Source: Tachypleus tridentatus (taxonomy: Eukaryota; Arthropoda; Merostomata; Xiphosura; Limulidae). From it: a stretch of DNA of 64,000 bases. Of the stretch, positions 37,317 through 51,612 are shown piece after piece (position 1 is the first letter of the stretch; every line of letters starts with the position of its first letter). A program made the translations under genes and the position numbers. Location of the stretch: assembly GCF_004210375.1 (NCBI RefSeq), contig NC_134830.1:8990001-9054000 (forward strand), written 5' to 3'. A model generated the notes under the pieces. It made no database searches and was not told where the DNA came from. It saw only the letters and a program-made list of their open reading frames with translations.

Positions 37317-40300
37317 ATGACTTTGCTTTCATTTGCTGTAGGACGTGTGGCAAACGCAAGAAACTTGTCCTTGTGTGGAAAGTTTACATTTAATTCTGTA
37401 AAACTACTTTATTCTGTTAAATATCTAAATACTAATATAATGTCTAAATCTGCTCTTTTGATTTTAGCTGATGGTGCTGAGGAAATGGAGGCTGTAATAT
37501 CCGCCGATGTCATGAGACGCGGTGGGGTAAGAATCGACAGGGGAAAATAATTAGTTATACGTTTCCATACAATTATATACATTACGCTTACTGTAATAGT
37601 ATTATACTAAAACAAAATATATACACAATACTACTATTATTAATAGCCCACCAACCCCTATTGGAAATGAGTTTGCAGATTTATACGTGTTGTTTCATCA
37701 GTTTGTCTTCAATCACAGACTTGATGGAATTGTAGTTAGTATTATGACTCTGCAACACATGGCAGTGTGTTTCAGCTTAATGGACAGTGTTCATAAATGT
37801 TAAAACATCAGTGTTACTTTTTCTTCCAAAAGCATAATAAATACAGTTAAAAATCTGAATCAGTGGAGTAATGCATTGAGAACTTGATGTAAATTATACA
37901 CTAATATAATTTAATATTTTATAAAGCTTTACTTTTGTTTTGATTTTTTTTGTAAATTATAATTGATGGACATAGTTCTTTTCTTATGCATTTAACTTCA
38001 GTATTGTTGTTTGATTTTGTAACTTTTTTTTAATTTTTAAGTTTTATGAATAGAATTCAAGATAGTTTTTGTTAAGTGGCAAAATTATATATTTGAAGGC
38101 TTGTTTTCTGCACTTTATAGGTTAGTCTGTGGATTCTCTATTTATATTGCACATATATCTTTTTAGGACTTTATTTATGTTAATAATGTAGATTGCTTCC
38201 TTCAAAGTATTATTTTTGAAATTCCTAACTGCACTGAAAGTAAAATACTAGAAACAACTAGGTTCCTGCATGAGATTGAAAAAAATTGATTAGTTCTACT
38301 TTTAAGAATTTTGAAGTTAAAAAAAGGTCATTTATTACAGCCTTGTTTAAGTCTAGTAAGGTCTCCTGTAGGAGTACCATATATAGTTTGTCTAATTACT
38401 GTGGGAAAAAAAATATATTAACATGGTAAGAAGTTTGAAAAGATTAAATATGTGATTTAAGCTGTGAATAATGTATTATACTTATTTTTTTATAGTGTGG
38501 AAAATTAGACACGGTTTGCTTAAAATGTTAAAGCTTGTGAAGATAGTCTTGCTTAGCGAGGGTGGTATGTTTGTTAGAACAAGAAGGCTGAACATTATTT
38601 TAAATACCAGAGCTACTAGACAGAAGCTTTGAAAGTCTATTGGTGAACTTATGTTTTGATAACTATCTCCAGTTAGACTTGAATAGAATGGTTTTCAGTT
38701 GATGTGCATTATTTTAAGTTTTTGTTGAATAGACAGTGCTGTGTAGGGTGGTAATGGTTCCAAGTGTCATGGATCCTTGCAAGGGGGCCATGTTGTCACG
38801 ATTCAGTTATGCTCCATGTTTGAACCAGATTCTCAACAAATCAAAATTAACTGTCTGAGTACTACCAATTGAATTATTTAAGGAGTCTCAGTAGTTTCCA
38901 TTTTTTTTACTGTTTTAGACCATTTCTAGTGTCAGTTGTAAAATGGACTTAAAAATGCAGCTACAACCAGAGCCAAGTGAACAAAAACAACAACAACAAA
39001 TGTAACAACAACAGTAAAAGCAAGAGAAAGCTTTCAAACAATACAAATTTTACCAAAGAAACAAAAGATGGTCTGTAAACCCATGCCTGGTTAGGACTTA
39101 ATGCATAATAAACAATACAACATAAATTTCCATGTTATTAATTTCAATGAATAAAGCTATTAGGAGAAAGGACTAGAAGAAGGAAGAAGCACAATCATCC
39201 AAAATCAAACCACTTCTCTAGATCAATAAGAATATTGAATAATGATTGGCACTAATATGTTCTGTTTCTTATGAACTAACTTATTCTCAAGATCGTAGAA
39301 GAGGTTTTGTTTAGTGGTTAAACAAGGAGACGAAATCTCATGCGTCTAGTTAAAGTACATAATCTTTCACAATGTAAATAGATGTACATTAACACTAGGG
39401 GGAGCTTATGTCTGATTCATAATCTAAATATACTAAACTTCAATATACTGTGGCTAAAAGATGAGTTATTGCTGTGTTCATGGTTGAACTAAATGATAGA
39501 AGGGACAATGGGACACTTCAAAAGTAGAATAAAGGATGCAACTGAATTATTAAGAGACCTAACAGAAAGGTACAAAAATAGTTAAATTCTCTCTTAAAAT
39601 CAAGTTGCTGTTTAAATTATTCAAATGTTACTGTAGTGTAAAACATTTAGTTTATAATTATACTTTCAGATCACGGTTAAAGTTGCTGGCTTGGCAGGAA
39701 AACAGCCAGTTGTGTGTAGTCGAGATATTACTATAGTTCCTGATACAAGCTTGGAAGATGCCATAAAAGAAGGACCATATGATGTGGTAGTACTACCTGG
39801 TGGTTTAAAAGGTGCTGAAGCCATTGCTAAGGTGAGGTTATGCTTGAAGTTGACATGCAGTTAGTTTCATTAGATGTGCAATTTATGCCAATAAGAGTAC
39901 TTGAATTAAGTGTTTCTAGGAAATTTATTTTCATTGGCTGAATGTAATCTGTTGATTGAAATGCAAATTTTCATTTCTTTTATTTCATTCACTTCTATAA
40001 TTAATTCTCCACATTTTTATAGAGAAATTAATGATGATTTATGAAAAGTTGTTATTGTTGTAAAAGAGTCTCTTCTGTTTAGCAGGCATTTAGTTTAAGT
40101 AGAAATAATGTTTCCAAGTGCCATTAGTGATTATTTGTCATCTTTCATTAAAATGTGCTTGTATAAATCTGTTGGTAGAATATCATATTAGAATACAGTT
40201 ACAACTCATATTTAACTTAATCAGGCTATTGATCCATTGTAACGTATATCATTAAATATGAGAATGTTGACCTACTGTGTTTTCTAAAGTAATTTTTGTT

Positions 40301-43300
40301 GTTGTTAAGAAAATTGTTTTCCTTCTGAAAAAGAAATCTTGTAATGAATAATAAATAATAGCAAAAATAATGACAATTATATGTTTTGTGTGAAATTGAA
40401 CTTAAAAATTAATGTAAAAATATATTTCAAATAATTCCAAAAACTCTTGTTACAAGATAATTTGTTGACTTAAATTTGAAGTGTAAGTGTTACAAACATT
40501 AAAAACAGTAACATCCTGTACAAAAACTAAGTTTTGGATACTTAAGGTGAGTGACTGTGAGAGTATTGAAAGTTAACTTATGGCAAAAGAACACTTAAGA
40601 TGGAGACTAAATTACAACTTGAATGGATAATAACAGACGTTTGTACAATGAAAATTCAAGAAATGAACCACTTATTTCATAGGATTATGAAGAAAATTTT
40701 TTTTGTCTGTTTTTGTGCAGATTTTGTTTTGTATGGGGAAGATGCAAAGTATAAGCTTCCCATTGGTATACAGTTTGTTTGCAGACATTATTTCTGACAG
40801 AATACTTTTAAACAGAAAATAAGTCTTCAAAAATTGGAAACACCTTGGTTTAGAGATACTCTAAGCCTAAGTTTTTACAGAGTACTCTTGAAGATCTAAC
40901 ATGCAGTTGCCAACTAAACTAACTTCTCAGTTCTGTAATGGATAGCAATTTTAACAGCATCCTTCAAATAACATTATGCTCTTTATTTTTCTAATGTTGA
41001 GTACACAGCAGAAGTAATTTAATATCTAAATATTTTTAGTGCTCTACAAACAATTCTGCATGTACTGTAATCTTTTGATATGAGACAAAGCCACTAAGTC
41101 ACTTAAGGTTCACTGTACTAGCATTTCATGTGTGCATATTCATGAAATATAATTGATTAATTATTTTTACATACTTTCATATTGGAATTGGTTTGGTTTT
41201 CTTGGAAAACAGGCTGCTAGTTAATGAATTGAGCCATCATAGGTGGCTACTTTTTATGGAAAACATTCATAATTGTTTACTTTTTGTAAAAAAAGTAAAA
41301 TAAAGTGGATGGTTGACCGATGGAATGGGTTTCATTTCAATGTTATGGAGAAAGTAAATTTGTAAATACCTATACATGAATAAATGCTGGCTTTATTTTT
41401 TTTTCATCTTGGAGGATGGGACACCTGTGATGGACCAACAGGTCTCTTGTCCCTAAACATTATATTAATTCTTCAAGTGATCATTTTACCAGCTGAGTGT
41501 TAAAATAGTATTATTTTACCTTGATGTTTTCAACCATTTTTTTGCCCAAGTTAAAATTTCTTTTATGAACTCTGACATATATGTAACAATAAATAACATT
41601 ATAATTTTAATTTAGGTTTCTCTTTTTTCCTCTCTGTTAGAACTCTGTTGTGAAAAGTGTTCTTCAGGAACAGGAAAATAGTGGAAGGCTTATTGCAGCT
41701 ATCTGTGCAGGTAAAATACACAGTGTAAAAAACAAACAAACCTTATTTTAAATATTTACTCATCTTTTTGGTGACTTAAGTGTACCAGAGGAAGATAGTA
41801 TATTTAACTTTAGTGTAAATCACTTTGTACAAATTTTACTTTTGAATTATACCACATTTTAGAGATAGATTTTTGACTTTATTCCTTTTAATAATTAGTG
41901 ATTTGAATTGATTTATGATTGTGAGTGAGTAATATATATATACCAATAATTATACTGCTGGCTGAAACAAAAAATAATTTTCATATAGCGTGGTGCTGAT
42001 AATAAGAACTAGGGTATAGCCCATCAAAAATCAGAGTAACTATTATAATCCCCACCCTGTGATATACCCTAATCTCACATTTCATAGCTAGTTGAAATAC
42101 ATAAATTTTGCAAAACCAGTCTTGATAAATAGAGGTAAAAACGTGTGGTCAAGGTAGTTAAATGTTGGTAAATTATTTTGTGAGCCAATCAAAATTAAGA
42201 TCGTAAAAGGAATTTGTGGTGTCTTCGTATAACATTTATTGGTAAAAGTTAATTATTCTAACAACTTCTAATATACAGAAAAGCCAATGCATTTCTGTAA
42301 TGTCACATTCCAACAATGTCTTTTATGTCATCTCAGTTAGCAACAAAGGTATAACCTGGTATTGTTATTAGTGTGCACTGAAAGTATGAAATATATTAGA
42401 TGACAAAATTTGATTTCTTAACTTAGTCTGTTTATTGAAGAGGTTTGTTTTTTTATTAAACATGTTAGTGATATTACAGAAAATTTAGAAACAATTTAAG
42501 TTTAAAAATTCAATTTATTTTTAATTTCATGATAAATTTAATGAACTTTGCTGTTGACTAGGTTATCCCACAATACATCTTTAGCTTATTGTACCAACAC
42601 TTGCTACACGTGTAAAGTGTCATGGCCCACTTGCACCCCACTAAAATCATAATGGGCAGATAGTTATTAAACTTTTCTCTCTGGATAAACCATTTTGGCT
42701 CTTATAGGTCCTCTTATTTTGAGAAATCAAGCTTAATGTGATGTGACACGCACGCATGCACACACACTTTTATATAGATTAGATAAATATTAGTTTTTCT
42801 CTTATTATAGAATATATATGAAATAAGTATAGTTCAAATTATGACAAAGAAATCAATATTCTTCCTATAAAACATCTGCTTTTATCTTTACAATATCAAC
42901 ATTTGTCTGTTTTTTAAAGGCCCCAATATGAAAAATTGGCCTTTATCTTAGGACTGAGTGAAAAATGAAACTCTTTAAACATTTGGAAATCTTTTGGTTT
43001 ATAAGTATATTTTAAAGTTTATTTTGCATGTGATGTAAGGAAAGTTATTAGTTTACACTGTAGTTTTCTCTGGTCACATAAGTTAACAACTTAATTTTTT
43101 GGAAGGTTTTACTCTTCAGGCCTGGTTTAAGGATTGTTGGTAAAAAACGTTTATTTCTTTGTTCATAGTTTATAACTTGGATTCTAATGTTGGTGACTAC
43201 AGAACAATTATAAATATTTCCTTCCATGTGACCCTGGCATTTGGGAAGTGCCCACGCTAATAGTATCTAGTATTACGACAGATAAAGGCTGTTTTCATAA

Positions 43301-46300
43301 ATAGGTCAAAATAGTTCTAACTAAAGCCAGTTACTCCATTTGTTTGGAGTCAGTATAGTTTGAAGATCACTGACTTATCATCTGTGTAGCCAGAACAGAC
43401 ACTTTTTCATAATTTTAATTATGTGTAGCAGAATATACATCGGGTCAATTCAGCGAACTGACCCCGTATTGGAAAAATAGTGTTAAAAATAATTTTATTT
43501 ATAAAATTTATCTTTACACAACAAGGCATACTTTCAGTCAGTAGTACACAGAAAATTAGATGTGTTAAAGATTTCCTGTAAAAGATGTGTCTGTGAAATG
43601 CCATCAGCCTGACTTTCACAAGTCAGAGTCCAAGATGGGGTTTGTGTGAAAAATAAAAGTAATTTTGTCCATTGTGTAGTTTGAACATTGCTTTTGCATA
43701 GCATCTACAACAAACTAAATGTGTACCTAAAGTTTCTTTTGTATCCTAATATACTGTATTTGGTATTTTCTTTAACATGAACAATTGAGAAATTGGCAAC
43801 GTAGGGGTAACATGAAATGTTGATAACTTTAAGCTAAGGTGCATAATGCCATATTGAATGACACTGTATAATGTTATGGAATGGGCACTTTGCCTCCCAC
43901 CCATATGAATAGTCAGTTGAGTTGGGTTTAGCGTTCAATAGTTTCATATTTGTTCTTTTATACTTCATGTGTTTTATTTTGTCTCCAAGTCACTTTTCAT
44001 CAGTGTTAGAACATATAATCATTATGTCAACAATATCAGACTGAGTGAGTTGTTTAATTTGTGGTTCTTGCTTGAAGTTGTTTTTATTTTACTTCAGTGT
44101 AAGTCATCTGTGAAGGTGTTTTGTCTTATTTCTAATTTGTTAGAAAGTCATACAAACACAGAATTTTGACTGTTTTACTAAATATAATAATAATATAATA
44201 AAATAACTTTGTTTTCATTTTGGGCATCATATTTATTCTAAAGACATTTTCTGCTACCTTTATTTTTTGGTAACAGTATGTATATTCTATGATTAGCACC
44301 AATAGCTTTGAAAAGTCATGGTATTGGAGTAAAGAAGAATCTTACCTCGCACCCAAGTAAGCAGTCCGAGATGGAAAATGGAGGCAAGTGTAATATAACA
44401 ACATAGTTCTAGAAATACTTACTGAAAATTTGTTTTGTATTTTAATATAAAATATATGTTTTAGTTACTTTTATATTTAGATTATGAAGTTTATATTACT
44501 AATGATTTTATTAAGAAATTGTACATATTCTGATATAATTTGATTTTATTGTAACACATTTTCATTGAATTTTTATGATGGTCAAGTGACAATAACTACT
44601 ACTGATTAGATTACTGGCTATCCAAAACCTTTTGTATCACTATAAACTTGCAAAATTGGTGGTTTTTTTTGCACTGTAACTGTTGATATAAACTTTTAAG
44701 AAATACAATAAAAAGGTTTTAAAATTAACAATAATATTAGAATCTAGAATTATACACAGAATATTCTCTGTTAAAATCTTTTTATTTGCTAGCTTTTGAC
44801 CCTTTGCTAGAGCATCCATCTAGTAATCAATAAATTTTTAGCATATTTGTTAAACTCCAAGACTTGCATATGGAATTAGTTTATTTTTATATGAGGGAAA
44901 ATGTTAATTGGAAAGAGACTAAATTGTTGTAAAAGATTAGTTTTAATTATGGCTTCTTGGCAAATTCCTTGTTGGCTTGATTTCTCCAAATTAAAGCAGT
45001 TAGTGAATCGTATGTATCAAATGTGGTATTTCTTAACAAATTTCTCCAAATAAAGGCTCACAAGATAGATGTGTGTTTTTCTGGTAGTTCTTGTTCAGTT
45101 AATGAAAACTATATTAAACTCTTAAATATCCAATTTATCTTAAATATAAGTGTGAGTTGGTCCTTCTTAATATTTAAGATAGATTACCATTTAACTAAAG
45201 TAAATTAATTCATTAATGTTTTGGTGTTTAGGAATTAATTCATTGACTTGATATTGAAAATGTTTGTAAATATAATTTAACATGCATATTAAAAGGTATA
45301 TGAATTAACTTATTGTGTATATTTGAAAAATATAAATTAATATCTGCCACATAAGATATCCCAACATCTTTTAATGCTGAGCCTTGGATGATCATTCTGG
45401 AAACTGGTGATTTAGGGTTATTTCGATAGATCTTAGTGACTAAAGCTTGGCGTAACTTCTAAAATGAAATCAATGAAAATATGACATGATGAAATTAATC
45501 TGTATGGATTATACCATTGTTGTACCATACCTAACATTATAATACCATTTTTATATTTACTCTTCATTGTGGAAATGGAATTTTTAATTTGGAAACTGCT
45601 AGAGACGTCATCTTACAATGCATCATGTATCTGCTTCAACTTTAACACTGCATCTTTAAGCTTTACTGTGGCATTAGTGTCATAGAATATTTGAACAAAT
45701 AATTTCTTGTATATAATTCCAATCCACCTTTATGAAGTTAATGATACTATTGTGCTTGTTGTTTTTTAATGATTTGCTTTCATTGCAGTAATCAATTAAC
45801 AAAGCTTCATTTTGGCTCTTATGTCAAACCCCTTGAGATATCTTTCAATAAGTTCTTCCTCATCTGATCTGGACCCATGATTTAGCTTGATTGCTACAGT
45901 TAAACCATCACATCCACATTTTGTTCATGTTTCATTGCTATATCATTGTACTTTACAAGTTCACTTTTCATAGTGTCTCTTGTGGTCTCAGGACAGGTCA
46001 TGGGTATGGTATAGTGACCTAGACATTGAAAATAGTGCCTTTGTTTTTATTGTTTCTAATCAAAACAACCCAATATTTTCTGGAATGACTCATTTTTTTG
46101 GATCCACTTCAAGATGCCAGTTTGGTTTGTATGACTCGTGTTAGTGGATAATATAAAGGTATTTAGGCTGGTTCATATGACAGGTGTCTGTGGATTCATA
46201 TCAAGATATCCAAGCTGGTTGGAATTTCAAAATAATGGATGATAGCAAATAGTTTTCCCACAATTCATAAAGAAATTTAACGACCCGATGGCTGAAAGGG

Positions 46301-48840
46301 TGAATCTGTTTAGTGGTACTTGGAATTGCACCTATGACTCTTGAATTCCAAGTCAAATGCCCAAATTACTGGACTTTGAACAAACTTTAATTAATCAAAA
46401 ATAATAATATGAAACCACAATGGTAATATTTTCATTACTTGGATAGTGATAATGGGTGGCTCAGTATACTTGGTTATTCTGAAATGACCTACAGATATAT
46501 TTACCTTTCTTATTTTTAGTCATAACAAATGACATACCTTACTTTTCTTTTAACATAACATTGAAGGAGATAAATAATTGAAAATTTTTAAGGTTTATTT
46601 TTTATCATTTTTTAGTTTAAGTTACATCGTGAGTGTAATAGCCTCAACTGTTTAGCACAGTTAGTTATTTTGTCTTAAAAACATTTCATTTTTATGATTT
46701 TCAGTATTAATATAACTTTGAGAAGAAATATGAGTGGATACGAATAATGTTTGTCATTTCTCTGGTATCGCGTGTTAAATCTATGAACTCAAAATTTTCA
46801 GTGAAAGCCTAGGCTGATTTTTTTTCTCCCACAATTTATACGATCTTACAAAAGACCTAAACTTGTTTTTTTTTTTTTAAGATTCAGTTCTTTACACGAT
46901 GATGGCACCAGTACAATCCATTTACCTTGTGTTGTTTAACATCATGCATAACACTCCCTATCATCAGGTGGAACTCTGTAGGACAATGTAATATCTACAC
47001 CTGATGCAATAAATCAAAACTGTTTAGCTTTGAAGTTAGACAGAATATTAAACATTTTAACTGAGAATTTTAGGAGTTTTTTTCCATTTTTCTTGATTTT
47101 AAGACATTTGATGCTTCAATATCAAATTCTTCATCAGTTCTTAAGAACATTTCAACATGGAGCCCAAATTATCCAACTCTGAGTTTGAGAAAAAATGTGA
47201 TTAGGTCTTCAGTAAAATTAACTTGGAATTTTTCTTTTGTATGATACAAAACAATCCTTTCGAAGGTAAATATTAAGAAATAAATATTCTAATGAATGAA
47301 AATGTTATGTTTGTAAACATCTTATCAACCAGGTTTTTTCAGACCCTTCTAAGTGGTTGAACATGATTGGCTAGTCTTTAAAGTGTGTAAAAGGCAATTA
47401 CAAAAAACCATGATGTATGAAACAGTTCAGATTTGTACCATTGTATTTCAGATAAAAAAAAAGCTAACTTTGTGTTTTTATCTGAGAGTCCACATCAATG
47501 TTGAGCATTGACCTACATTGATTATTATTAATTATTTATTATTATATTAATTTAATTATTGAATTTTTTGAGGAACATGCAGAAAGTGCAGGTTTTTTGT
47601 ATGAAATAGCATTGAATGCATTTTTGTACATGCAACTATCTTCCTGCTTCTATAACCCTGTATTTCTGCTCTAGTGGATTGATTTCACAGAATGCCAGAG
47701 TTCATTTCTCCTGTAAAGATAGCTGCAGTTCTTTCACTTTTTTTAATTTGTTAAATCTACTTTCTCTTCTGAGACGCAAGTTTTAATTTGTTAATCTGTC
47801 TTCAGTTTTGAGGCTTGTCTCCACAATTATTTTTGTGAGGGTGGACTTAGTACAATAGTGAACTGATTGTTTATAAATTAACTAAATTTATTTTTATGTA
47901 TGTACTTTGATTTCAAAATGTTCTTACAACAAGATACAAGTGTGTGTGTGAATAGCACATTCTTGATGCTTTATTTAAATCGAAAGGAAAAAAGTTTCTT
48001 AGCTGCAGGATTACTGAATAGCAACCTTTTAAAGTACAAGCTTCTAAATTTCTGGACTTTGCTAATTACTGGGGTCACAAGTTTTACACCTTATTTGGGA
48101 TTAAATGAAGCAAGTTTGATTTTAAATTAATGTTTGGAGTTTAAAAATATGTACTATACAATCCACTCGTGTATTAATGTCAGTTACTTTAAAACAGATC
48201 CTGAGTTTATCATACAGATGTTGGAATTTTCTAAATCAAGTTCCTTGTTTTTAAACAATACATGTTTGAGAATACTGATAGCACTGACAAAGATGTTGTA
48301 TGTGGAACAAAGCAAAATAAAACTTAGAAAACATTCTGATTTACACTGATATATATAGTGTAAATGTTCATCCCAAGCTCTATAAGGTAACATCATCTGG
48401 TGAGGCCTGTTGTTAGAAATCAGAATTATTTCTAAAAATTAACACTTCAGGGGGGAATTCTTGCTATTAGCCAAATTATTTGGTTTGTATCGTGTAACTG
48501 TTTTATGCAGCCTTGCTTTGTATTAGCATGCAAAATTCAGTGAAAATCTTATCTGTGTAATAATTAAAACTTAACATTTGATGTAATGTTCCTTTTTTAA
48601 ACTTTGGCACTAAGTTTTTTTCAATACAAATTGTTTGCTTAGAATTGTTTACAATCACAAATAATTTTTTAACTCCCAGGTATCTATACATATTCTGATG
48701 AAAGAGTTGTTGTAGATGGTCAGTTGATCACAAGTAGGGGTCCAGGAACAGCATTTGAGTTTGCCCTGGCTGTTGTTGAAAAGCTTATGGGAAAGGACAA
48801 GGCCAACTCTCTCATCCCTCCGATGCTTTTGAAAATCTAA
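37317..48840 (+). CDS. PARK7: Protein deglycase / redox sensor DJ-1 (5 coding exons)
   Basis: DJ-1/PfpI-family protein, a cytosolic and mitochondrial oxidative-stress protein with reported glyoxalase/deglycase activity. Coding exons: 37440-37526 (or from 37317), 39670-39831, 41641-41710, 44297-44383, 48680-48840; 567 nt from the inner ATG, 188 residues (human 189). Conserved residues, numbered from the inner Met: Glu17 (GAEEME), nucleophile Cys105 (AAICAAP), His125 (TSHP), plus VVVLPGG and [13 protein letters not shown]. Cys45 is kept; human Cys53 is Val here. The inner start [17 protein letters not shown] matches the family N-terminus. An in-frame ATG at 37317, downstream of an in-frame TAA at 37275, would add 41 residues rich in basic and hydroxyl residues with no Asp/Glu, a possible mitochondrial presequence. 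Intron 4 uses a GC donor (GGAG|GCAAGT), the only choice seen that keeps the frame. Confidence 0.95.
37527..39669 (+). other. DJ-1 intron 1
   Basis: AT-rich, GT-AG ends (GTAAGA ... TTTCAG). No repeat was recognised. Confidence 0.5.
39832..41640 (+). other. DJ-1 intron 2
   Basis: AT-rich, GT-AG ends (GTGAGG ... TGTTAG). No repeat was recognised. Confidence 0.5.
42150..42800 (+). repeat. Diverged relative of the U5 array unit, in DJ-1 intron 3
   Basis: Successive blocks match the 2.75-kb unit of the U5 array in the same order. Examples are GTGAGCCAATCAAAATTAAG (compare 61477), GGTATAACCTGGTATTGTTA (compare 61634), CTGAAAGTATGAAA, and TTGATTTCTTAACTTAGTCT. The later part around 42600-42770 also resembles 59130-59290. 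By eye the match is about two thirds identical, with indels. The U5 gene itself is not included. This indicates that part of the array unit derives from, or gave rise to, an interspersed repeat. Confidence 0.65.
44384..48679 (+). other. DJ-1 intron 4 (GC-AG) with a SINE fragment
   Basis: The donor is GCAAGT at 44384 and the acceptor CTCCCAG ends at 48679. A worn minus-strand family A SINE fragment lies at about 46278-46380. The remainder is AT-rich and unassigned. Confidence 0.75.
46278..46380 (-). mobile_element. tRNA-derived SINE (family A) fragment, diverged
   Basis: CGATGGCTGAAAGGGTGAAT followed by an imperfect tRNA-like head in reverse orientation (GCACCTATGACTCTTGAATT) corresponds to the head half of the family. 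The match is weaker than in the other copies. Confidence 0.6.
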
Positions 48841-50109
48841 GTAACCTTTATTCTGAACCATATGTTTAACATAATCTAAACTTTTGTTATATATATGAGA
48901 AAAATGCTAACTTGTTAACTTTTGGGGAAAAAAATCAATTTATTAGAAGCTGAAATTGAAATAAGTGTGCTTCCCATCTTCTTTAAAACTTGTTTACTCA
49001 TCATGTAGCAACATAAAGAACAGTAAAAAATGATATAAACAGATAGGTTTGTTTTCTTGTATTGATTTACCTTACAGTGTGTCCTCTTGATAAGTATGTG
49101 TTAAGTATTAACGTACGTAACTCAAATATAGATTCACCAATTGAAAAAATGTATTTTAAAAGGTAGCTGACGACAACAAATGGGTAACATATAATTGTTT
49201 ATAGAAATGCCAATCTTTGATGCTTGCAACCTCTTTTAGTCTCCGAGACAAACTGCCATAAATGTGTAAAGTTTTAGTGAATAAAATTAATACATTTTAG
49301 AGTTATAAAAATAATTGATAAATAGAAAGTATAACACTATTCAAGTGAATATAAATGATACATTTAATCTAAATTATTCCATTTATATACAAGAAATTAC
49401 ATCATATTATGAACAAGAGTAAGGATCCTGATCCATTGCATGAGCTGACAATCAAGCAGCATACGTGATGGATTGGAACAGTCAGTACAATTTATAGAAA
49501 TGATATGGCTGGCATACCTTGATTCCATAACTGCATGAAATTATTGCAAATATTGCATATTTAGTCATTTAGTTGCTTCGTATGTTGCAGAAATTAAGTT
49601 ACGTTTTTGTTGAATCTCTTAACATTTCACCAAACATCTCCATAAATTAAATCTTTTATAATTTCACATGATGATGAATTACAAGATACCACATCTAGCT
49701 TTTGTTAATCAATAATTCATTTTCTTCAAATTTGTAATCACTTTTCCCCAAAGAACTACTAAACTCTTTCAATAATTACACTTAATCATAAGTACTCTTA
49801 ATTATGAGCAACAATCAAACTGAGAAAAACAAACCTTTATCATGTAATTATGTAAATTTGATACTACGGCGATTTCTGGTCCTTCACCCAAGAACACCAA
49901 ACAATGTTGGGAGTTTTTAAAACAAAGTTACTAACCCTCAAAGCTGAACTGTTGCATATAAAGCTTCATGTACCATGCTTGTCACTTTTATAACGTTATG
50001 AGAATACCTTTATTATGCCAAAATCGGTCCTCTGTCGAATGTAGACTCTGCAAGAAAATATGAAACAAACTTTTTTTTGTACGTTGCAACTAATACTCAA
50101 TACTCGGAA
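48841..50109 (+). other. DJ-1 3' UTR and spacer to the right arm
   Basis: An AATAAA at 49280-49285, about 440 bases past the stop codon, is a candidate polyadenylation signal. Nothing else was recognised before the right arm of the inverted duplication. Confidence 0.4.
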
Positions 50110-51184
50110 CCTTCAGTACCTATTTTGTGATTCTACATCAGAAATGTCTTCAAATGTTATATCATTGGATACTACAATATTAAATATAAAACAATCTGTT
50201 ATCACAATAAATCTTGTTAGAGGTCACTGTGATATTAAACTAAATGTATTAATAAAATAAATAACTTGACCTTACCTAATGAATTTCTTTAAAAAAGAAA
50301 GTTTTGAATACTGCCAAATTCTTCTTCATTGTAATTTTTTATAACAATATTGATCATGGAAACTAGTTTCTTGTTTACAGATTTCCTTCTAAAATTGTCC
50401 AGAATATTTCTAATTCCAGTGGATACTTTTATTGTTACTTTGAGTAATGATTAACTGCCTTTAATCATTTCTTTTCTTCTACTAACTTCAAGGTAACTTT
50501 CTTTTACATTAAATATTGTGTGTACTGTATATATTGTCACCTGAAATTATTGCAAAAGTATATTTTCTTGTTTTGGAAAAATACCTTATCCACCATAATG
50601 TGCTTCATCCTAGATTATGTTGGAACTAGTAAATTATTGGCAGTGCTAGCTTCTATAAAATATCACACTGGTAAGATGTGATAAACTAACTTGAATATAA
50701 TTCAGGGAAACTTCAGATCGTTCTTCTATTAACGAAAATTTACATAGTGAAAAAGCCTCCGTTAATCATGTTTTTATTAAAAAAGTTTTAAATGATGATG
50801 TATACATTTTATTTACCATACACATATTCTTATAAGCTATATTTTCGGTACTGTAATTTGTTTGGCTGTTATAAGGAGATGTGGGTTATATGATGTCATG
50901 TTAAGATCAAAATATTTAATAAGATAGACCTAGAACAACTAGAAAGTTCTAAAAGATTTTAAGATGTCTTTTTGTTAATTTAAATTTCTGTTGTGTTAAT
51001 CTTTGTATTAATTATCTATATTCTAATTTCTAACACTATTTTCTGATTTTTTTTTTAGTTTCTATTTCTTCTCTCCCCTAATTTATTCATTCTTTTTCTT
51101 ATTTAATTGCACTATCTTTTTGTGATTGTGGTTATCTTGAATGAAAGTTAATGTTTAGTCAAGGCTTTGTTTTTCACCAAAATA

Positions 51185-51612
51185 ATACCACTTCTGGCAC
51201 CACTCTTGTAGCACTATTCTTTTGTTGGTAGGTTCTTTTTTAATTATCTGGTGCAAAGGATGAGTTAGTTTATTTGTTTCTTAACCTATACAAGTTTAAA
51301 CACTGGTAACTTGTAGGCCAAGTGTACAAATGACACTGTTACCTTTTGTTTTGGGGTGTATAATAAATTGTATGCAAATGTTTTTTAAAAAAAACACCTC
51401 AACTCTGTAGTTGAAATGAAAACTGACTTATTTGCTGCATTGACAAGGAAGACCTCATGATCTCCTTAAATATCATTTTAATGTTTCATCAAACCGTGTA
51501 TTTATAATCTACCCGTAGAATGTATTAGGAAATCTGACGTCAAATTCCTTTCGAACTTTCTAGGTGTTCTAAGCCTTTCAAGTTTAGGTCACCATTACAA
51601 CCTACATCTCCC
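51185..51612 (-). mobile_element. Fossil LTR (Gypsy-like), right-arm copy
   Basis: Inverted counterpart of the left-arm LTR piece, including the primer-binding-site-like CCACTTCTGGCACCA at its left side (read on plus). Old and broken; no coding interior. Confidence 0.5.

Noticed and set aside
45790-45960. Minus-strand frame with [18 protein letters not shown] inside DJ-1 intron 4
   Set aside because: Short, with no splice sites or recognisable family; it might be a worn transposon, but it cannot be supported.
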